Shown one piece after another: positions 4,700-8,419 of a stretch of DNA of 8,419 nt. This DNA comes from Actinocrinis sp035650855 (GTDB taxonomy: Bacteria; Actinomycetota; Actinomycetes; Streptomycetales; Catenulisporaceae): assembly GCF_035650855.1 (NCBI RefSeq), contig NZ_DASRGV010000305.1, forward strand, positions 1 to 8,419. The letters are read 5' to 3'. The notes beneath the pieces are model-generated. The model was not told the DNA's origin, did not search any database, and was given only the letters and a program-made list of their open reading frames with translations. Each line of letters opens with the position of its first letter. Position 1 is the stretch's first letter. Both the position numbers and the translations under genes were made by a program.

Positions 4700-6694
4700 C
4701 TAATTGTCACCCTCTTCGATGATCTCACCTGTGGCGGTGTTGATCGCATACGGACGCGGCGCCGTCGCCGCGGCCTTCTGCTCGGCCAGTGCCGCGGCGA
4801 TCGTGGCCGCGGTGGCCGGGCCGATGCCGGGCACCTCGGCCAGCTGCTCCGCGGTCGCCGACCGCAGCGCCTTGACCGAGCCGAAGTGTTTCACCAGCGC
4901 CTTGCGCCGCACTTCGCCCAGGCCGGGGATCCGGTCGAGCGCGCTGACCGTCATGGCCTTCGACCGCTTCTGCCGGTGGAAGGTGATCGCGAACCGGTGC
5001 GCCTCGTCGCGCACGCGCTGCAGCAGGTACAGGGCCTCGCTTTGGCGCGGGAGGATGACCGGGTCCTCCTCGCCGGGCAGCCAGATCTCCTCCATCCGCT
5101 TCGCCAGGCCGGCGACCGCGATCTCGTCGATGCCGAGCTCGCCGAGGGCCCGGGCCGCGGCGGCGACCTGCGGCGGACCGCCGTCGACCAGGACCAGCTG
5201 CGGCGGGTAGGCGCTGCGGCTGAGCTTCTCGAACTCTTCCGGCTCGCCCTCTCCCTCGGTGTCCCCGGGCAGCAGCGCCTCGCCGCGCTTGGCGGTCTCG
5301 GCGAGGTAGCGGCGGAAGCGGCGGGTCAGCACCTCGTGCATCGAGCGCACGTCGTCCTGGCCCTCGAAGCTCTTGATGGTGAACCGGCGGTACTCGGACT
5401 TGCGCGGCAGCCCGTCCTCGAAGACCACCATCGAGGCGACCACGTTGGTGCCCTGCAGGTTGGAGATGTCGTAGCACTCGATGCGCAGCGGCGCCTGGTC
5501 CATGCCGAGGGCGTCGGCGATGGCCTGGAGCGCCTGGCTGCGCGTGGTCAGGTCGGAGGCGCGCTTGGTCTTGTGCAGGGCGAGGGCCTGCTTCGCGTTG
5601 CGCTCAACCGTTTCCATCAGGGCGCGCTTGTCGCCGCGGCGGGGCACGTGCAGGTCCACCTGGCCGGTGGCGCGCAGCACGGTCAGCCACGCGGAGACCG
5701 CGGCGCTGTCCTCGGGCAGGGCCGGCACGAGGATCTGGCGCGGCACCGCCTCGCCGGACTGCTCGCCGTAGAGCTGCTGCAGGAAGTGCTCGACCAGACC
5801 GCCGGTGTCCAGCTCCTCGACCCGGTCGACCACCCAGCCGCGCTGGCCGCGCACCCGGCCGCCGCGCACGTGGAAGACCTGCACCGCGGCCTCGAGCTCG
5901 TCCTCGGCGATGCCGATGACGTCGGCGTCGGTGCCGTCGCCGAGCACGATGGCGTTCTTCTCCAGGACGCGCTCGAGGGCGGCCAGGTCGTCGCGCAGCC
6001 GGGCGGCCTTCTCGAATTCGAGCTCGGCGGCGGCCTGCTTCATCTCGGTTTCCAGCCGCTTGGTGTACGAAGCGGTGTGCCCGGCGAGGAAGGCGCAGAA
6101 GTCCTCGGTGATCCGGCGGTGCTCCTCGGGGGTGACGCGGCCGACGCAGGGCGCGGAGCATTTGCCGATGTAGCCGAGCAGGCAGGGCCGGTCGGAGAGC
6201 TGCGCGCGCCGGTAGACGCCGTTGGAGCAGCTGCGCATCGGGAAGACCCGCAGCAGCGCGTCAACAGTCTCCCGGATCGCCCAGGCGTGAGCGTAGGGGC
6301 CGAAGTAACGCACGCCCTTGCGTTTGGGGCCGCGCATGACCTGGACGCGCGGGATGTCCTCGCCGATGGTGACCGCGAGGCTCGGATAGGACTTGTCGTC
6401 GCGGTACCGGACGTTGAACCGCGGGTCGAACTCCTTGATCCAGGCGTACTCCAACTGGAGCGCCTCGACCTCGGTGGTCACCACGGTCCACTCGACGGAG
6501 GCCGCGGTGGTCACCATCGCCTGGGTGCGCGGGTGCAGCGCGGCGAGGTCCTGGAAGTAGTTCGACAGCCGCGAGCGCAGATTCTTGGCCTTGCCGACGT
6601 AGACGACGCGGCCGTGCGGATCGCGGAATTTGTAGACCCCGGGCTGGGTGGGGATCGAGCCGGGGGCCGGCCGGTAGGTCGCCGGATCGGTCAC
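4700..6694 (-). CDS. uvrC: UvrABC excinuclease subunit C
   Basis: UvrC is the nuclease of nucleotide excision repair: after UvrA/UvrB damage recognition it cuts the strand on both sides of the lesion. The protein has 664 residues. The GIY-YIG domain (about 17-95, with GVYKF, VYVGKAKNLRSRL and glutamates 77 and 82) makes the 3' incision. A four-cysteine group (C156, C171, C179, C183) follows; in E. coli the equivalent cysteines bind a 4Fe-4S cluster. The UVR domain (about 211-246) contacts UvrB. The RNase H-like domain (about 400-570) makes the 5' incision, with D409 in CYDIS, D447/D448, D504 in VDGG and H566 as likely catalytic residues. Tandem helix-hairpin-helix motifs (588-637; IPGLG and VPGIG) bind DNA. 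An acidic linker (471-490) varies in the family. The start is GTG at 6694, matching the conserved family N-terminus. Only a poor Shine-Dalgarno precedes it, and a TAGGGT box suggests a leaderless transcript. Confidence 0.98.
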   Translation of the reverse strand: MTDPATYRPAPGSIPTQPGVYKFRDPHGRVVYVGKAKNLRSRLSNYFQDLAALHPRTQAMVTTAASVEWTVVTTEVEALQLEYAWIKEFDPRFNVRYRDDKSYPSLAVTIGEDIPRVQVMRGPKRKGVRYFGPYAHAWAIRETVDALLRVFPMRSCSNGVYRRAQLSDRPCLLGYIGKCSAPCVGRVTPEEHRRITEDFCAFLAGHTASYTKRLETEMKQAAAELEFEKAARLRDDLAALERVLEKNAIVLGDGTDADVIGIAEDELEAAVQVFHVRGGRVRGQRGWVVDRVEELDTGGLVEHFLQQLYGEQSGEAVPRQILVPALPEDSAAVSAWLTVLRATGQVDLHVPRRGDKRALMETVERNAKQALALHKTKRASDLTTRSQALQAIADALGMDQAPLRIECYDISNLQGTNVVASMVVFEDGLPRKSEYRRFTIKSFEGQDDVRSMHEVLTRRFRRYLAETAKRGEALLPGDTEGEGEPEEFEKLSRSAYPPQLVLVDGGPPQVAAAARALGELGIDEIAVAGLAKRMEEIWLPGEEDPVILPRQSEALYLLQRVRDEAHRFAITFHRQKRSKAMTVSALDRIPGLGEVRRKALVKHFGSVKALRSATAEQLAEVPGIGPATAATIAAALAEQKAAATAPRPYAINTATGEIIEEGDN

Positions 6695-6700
6695 AACCCC

Positions 6701-6706
6701 ACCCTA
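6701..6706 (-). promoter_or_regulatory. Putative -10 box for leaderless uvrC mRNA
   Basis: On the minus strand TAGGGT fits the actinobacterial TANNNT -10 motif and is separated by exactly 6 nt (GGGGTT) from the uvrC GTG. Transcription starting about 7 nt downstream would begin on the start codon itself, the arrangement of leaderless actinobacterial genes. There is no recognisable -35 at 16-19 nt spacing, and a partial purine stretch (GGGTGGGG) could act as a weak ribosome site instead. Confidence 0.4.
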
Positions 6707-6813
6707 GTGCGCGGAGGTGACAGCGAGACGACGTCCGCCGCAGCGCGGCACAACACCGCCCCGCGCGCCGGGACCGCAGGCGGACGGGGCGGGGCGGGAT
6801 GGGCCGGGCGGAA

Positions 6814-7359
6814 TCAGGCCAGGAAGATCTGCCCGCCGTCGACCTTGATGTTCTTGGCGGCCAGCGGCGCCTGGGCCGGACCGTTGATCACCGAGCCGTC
6901 CTTGGCGCTGAACACGGAACCGTGGCAGGGGCAGGTGATCTGGTTGTCCGAGACCGAGCCGACGGTGCAGCCCGAGTGGGTGCAGATCGCGGTGAACGCC
7001 TTGTAGGTGCCGGAGGCGGGCTGGGTGATCACGATGCCGCCGTCGGTGTTGACGATCTTGCCGCCGTCCACCGGGATGTCCGAGGTCGCGGCGAGGGCGC
7101 TGCTGCCGGAACCGGAGCCCGAGCCGGAGCCCGCGGACGCGGACGACCCGCCGCCGGCCGCGGCGTTGTTCTGCGAGCTGCCGGTCGAGGAGCCGCTCGA
7201 CGAGCTGCTGCACGCGGCGGCGGTCAGGCCGATGGCCGCGGCCGCTCCACCGACCCCGGCCGCGCGCAGCACGGTCCTGCGACTGGAGCCGCAGTGGCTC
7301 GAACCACAGCAGGCCTCGGTCGTCTCGGCGATCTGCTGCTCGGTGGTTTCCAGGGCCAT
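6814..7359 (-). CDS. Tat-exported Rieske [2Fe-2S] protein, probable lipoprotein
   Basis: The 181-residue protein appears to be an extracytoplasmic electron-transfer protein of unknown partner. The N-terminal region has a twin-arginine motif SSRRTVLR (25-32), a hydrophobic Ala/Gly/Leu stretch (33-49) and Cys50 in LTAAAC, a relaxed lipobox, so it is likely exported folded by Tat and lipid-anchored. A Ser/Gly/Ala low-complexity linker (51-89, SG repeats) spaces it from the envelope. The Rieske domain (about 95-181) has CTHSGC (126-131) and CPCHGS (143-148). C126, H128, C143 and H146 ligate the cluster, and C131 and C145 form the disulfide typical of Rieske domains. It is much shorter than cytochrome bc1 Rieske subunits and has no neighbouring cytochrome genes. 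Residues 17-23 (CCGSSHC) ahead of the Tat motif are odd. The ATG is preceded by GGAGGAAA, with GGAGG ending 9 nt before it. Homologues near uvrA/uvrC occur in other actinomycetes, as far as I recall. The physiological role is unknown. Confidence 0.92.
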   Translation of the reverse strand: MALETTEQQIAETTEACCGSSHCGSSRRTVLRAAGVGGAAAAIGLTAAACSSSSSGSSTGSSQNNAAAGGGSSASAGSGSGSGSGSSALAATSDIPVDGGKIVNTDGGIVITQPASGTYKAFTAICTHSGCTVGSVSDNQITCPCHGSVFSAKDGSVINGPAQAPLAAKNIKVDGGQIFLA

Positions 7360-7399
7360 CAGAGATTTCCTCCACGAGAAAAGCGATGTCGGGCGACAG

Positions 7400-7430
7400 C
7401 GTATCCACGCCGACCGCCCGACTTTGTCAC
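7400..7430 (-). promoter_or_regulatory. Possible promoter of the Rieske gene
   Basis: GTGACA (7430-7425, five of six bases match TTGACA) and GATACG (7405-7400) lie 19 nt apart on the minus strand, about 40 nt before the ATG. The spacing is long and the -10 is poor, so this is only a candidate. The terminator at 7529-7560 upstream makes some promoter in this region necessary. Confidence 0.3.
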
Positions 7431-7496
7431 GGTGTCCTGAGAAACGGATGAGTTCACGCGGCGGTTCAGATCATGGACCTGTCGGCCGTGATCGGG

Positions 7497-7511
7497 CGGG
7501 AAAGTTTCCCG
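7497..7511. promoter_or_regulatory. 15-bp perfect palindrome upstream of the Rieske gene
   Basis: CGGGAAAGTTTCCCG has 7-bp perfect arms around a single G. Its A/T core stands out in GC-rich DNA. It lies 138-152 bp before the Rieske ATG and just past the uvrA terminator. A regulator dimer site is the simplest reading; the regulator is unknown. It does not match the actinobacterial LexA box (GAAC-N4-GTTC). Confidence 0.5.
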
Positions 7512-7528
7512 GGCGTTTACCCGCGCAA

Positions 7529-7560
7529 GCGGCCCGCGCCCTGTGGTCGGGGCGGGCCGC
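7529..7560 (-). terminator. Strong hairpin terminator after uvrA
   Basis: GCGGCCCGC (7529-7537) and GCGGGCCGC (7552-7560) form a perfect 9-bp stem. CCC/GGG (7539-7541 with 7549-7551) extends it by 3 bp past one unpaired base, leaving a 7-nt loop. It lies 81 nt downstream of the uvrA stop. No long U-tract follows, as is usual in high-GC actinomycetes. The symmetric stem could also stop transcription in the other direction. Confidence 0.75.
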
Positions 7561-7582
7561 GTCGGCCGGCGTGGTGCACGTG

Positions 7583-7636
7583 AAGATGCGTGCGCGTGGA
7601 GGCGTGTGCGCGTGTGGAAGCATGTGCGCGCGTGAC
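7583..7636. repeat. Three imperfect 18-bp GTG/GCG repeats (alternating purine-pyrimidine)
   Basis: Units at 7583-7600, 7601-7618 and 7619-7636 share the core TG(T/C)G(T/C)GCG with one another. The second and third agree at 13 of 18 positions. Each contains 13-15 nt of strict purine-pyrimidine alternation (for example GCGTGTGCGCGTGTG at 7602-7616), and GTGCACGTG at 7574-7582 adds another. Such DNA can adopt the Z form. The repeats lie between the uvrA stop and its terminator. Confidence 0.5.
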
Positions 7637-7640
7637 CGGG

Positions 7641-8419
7641 TCAGCCGGCCAGGATCTCCTTGAGGAACCGGCCGGTGTGCGAGTCCTTGTTCTTGGCCAC
7701 CTGCTCGGGGGTGCCCTCGGCGACCACCCGGCCGCCGCCGCTGCCGCCCTCCGGGCCCATGTCCACGATCCAGTCCGCGGTCTTGATCACGTCGAGGTTG
7801 TGCTCGATCACGATGACCGAGTTGCCCGAGTCCACCAGCCGCCCGAGCACGCCGAGCAGCTTGCGGATGTCCTCGAAGTGCAGGCCGGTAGTCGGCTCGT
7901 CGAGCACGTACACGGTCCGGCCGGTGGAGCGGCGCTGCAGCTCGGAGGCCAGCTTCACCCGCTGCGCCTCGCCGCCGGACAGCGTGGTCGCGCTCTGGCC
8001 GAGGCGCACGTAGCCGAGGCCGACGTCGTTGAGCGTCTTGAGGTGCCGGGCGATGCCGGGGATGGCCTCGAAGAACTCCAGGGCCTCGGCCACCGGCATC
8101 TCCAGCACCTCGGAGATGGTCTTGCCCTTGTAGTGCACCTGGAGGGTCTGCTCGTTGTAGCGCTTGCCGTGGCAGACCTCGCAGGGTACGTACACGTCCG
8201 GCAGGAAGTTCATCTCGATCTTGATGGTGCCGTCGCCCTGGCAGTTCTCGCAGCGGCCGCCCTTGACGTTGAAGGAGAACCGGCCGGGCAGGTACCCGCG
8301 CACCTTCGCCTCGGTGGTCTCGGCGAACAACCGCCGGATGTGGTCGAAGACGCCGGTGTACGTCGCCGGGTTGGACCGCGGGGTGCGGCCGATGGGCGAC
8401 TGGTCGACGTGCACGACCT
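7641..8419 (-). CDS. uvrA: UvrABC excinuclease subunit A, C-terminal part
   Basis: UvrA is the ABC-type ATPase that detects bulky DNA lesions and loads UvrB. Only the last roughly 258 codons are present; the gene continues beyond the window edge, and full-length UvrA is about 950 residues. In the visible part, residues counted from codon 8414-8412 show the second zinc-binding site CENC-X19-CEVC (55-81; nt 8172-8252), the ABC signature LSGGEAQR (145-152), Walker B VYVLDEPTTGLH (168-179) with catalytic Glu173, and the switch histidine in IEHN (His205). The end, TGRFLKEILAG, is the usual C-terminus followed directly by the stop. The in-frame GTG near the edge is internal, not a start. The promoter, where a LexA box would be expected, is outside the window. 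Confidence 0.98.
   Translation of the reverse strand, partial: VVHVDQSPIGRTPRSNPATYTGVFDHIRRLFAETTEAKVRGYLPGRFSFNVKGGRCENCQGDGTIKIEMNFLPDVYVPCEVCHGKRYNEQTLQVHYKGKTISEVLEMPVAEALEFFEAIPGIARHLKTLNDVGLGYVRLGQSATTLSGGEAQRVKLASELQRRSTGRTVYVLDEPTTGLHFEDIRKLLGVLGRLVDSGNSVIVIEHNLDVIKTADWIVDMGPEGGSGGGRVVAEGTPEQVAKNKDSHTGRFLKEILAG

Larger units (their letters stand above)
7360..7640. other. 281-nt uvrA-Rieske intergenic region, no gene seen
   Basis: In transcription order it holds the alternating repeats, the terminator, the 15-bp palindrome, two direct GTTCA copies 12 bp apart (7452-7456 and 7464-7468), a candidate promoter and the Rieske ribosome binding site. A plus-strand frame runs through it, but it also crosses the terminator and both flanking genes, so it is not credible as a gene. 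Confidence 0.6.

Noticed and set aside
6695..6813. LexA/SOS box before uvrC.
   Set aside because: I found no GAAC-N4-GTTC type sequence in the gap before uvrC. The uvrA promoter, where one is expected, is outside the window.
4886..7006. 706-codon plus-strand open frame opposite uvrC.
   Set aside because: It mirrors the codon bias of uvrC, shows no domain and runs across the uvrC start and the Rieske stop. It is a shadow of the real gene.
7448..7663. Plus-strand small ORF starting at ATG 7448 between the Rieske gene and uvrA.
   Set aside because: It reads through the uvrA terminator hairpin and into the uvrA coding region, without a ribosome site or recognisable protein motif.
8412..8414. 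GTG as a start of a short uvrA-like gene.
   Set aside because: The frame stays open to the window edge and the protein begins in the middle of the second ATPase domain, so this is an internal codon of a full-length uvrA.

Overview
The window is a chromosomal stretch from a high-GC actinomycete. The strong GC bias in third codon positions, the gene order uvrA - uvrC - rapZ - yvcK - whiA - gap, and proteins that read very close to Streptomyces-type homologues (especially WhiA and UvrC) point to Streptomycetales, Catenulisporales or a near relative. The sequence alone does not fix the genus. All seven genes lie on the minus strand, so transcription runs from high to low coordinates. I see no tRNA, rRNA, transposon, CRISPR array or prophage gene.

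Layout in transcription order: (1) 8419-7641, the C-terminal part of uvrA, cut by the window edge, followed by three GTG/GCG-rich 18-bp repeats and a strong hairpin terminator at 7529-7560. (2) 7359-6814, a small Tat-exported Rieske [2Fe-2S] protein, probably a lipoprotein, with its own upstream region that includes a 15-bp palindrome. (3) 6694-4700, uvrC, whose GTG start sits just downstream of a TAGGGT -10-like box, as in leaderless genes. (4) 4571-2683, rapZ and yvcK, overlapping by 4 nt and ending in a hairpin directly after the yvcK stop. (5) 2445-1447, whiA, with a separate 237-nt upstream region containing a large stem-loop. (6) 1446-1073, a 374-nt intergenic region rich in repeats and palindromes. 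(7) 1072-47, gap, which carries an unusual insertion in the S-loop region.

Functionally, uvrA and uvrC are nucleotide excision repair genes. rapZ, yvcK and whiA form the block widely conserved in Gram-positive bacteria that links nucleotide-sugar or cell-envelope metabolism with division and sporulation control. gap is the glycolytic triose-phosphate gene, normally followed by pgk, which would begin just outside the window.

The genes are ordinary core genes and I do not see a convincing undescribed system. The points most worth a second look are the repeat and inverted-repeat cluster between whiA and gap, the altered S-loop of the GAPDH, the palindrome upstream of the Rieske gene, the putative leaderless uvrC start, and the Cys/His-rich N-terminus of the Rieske protein.
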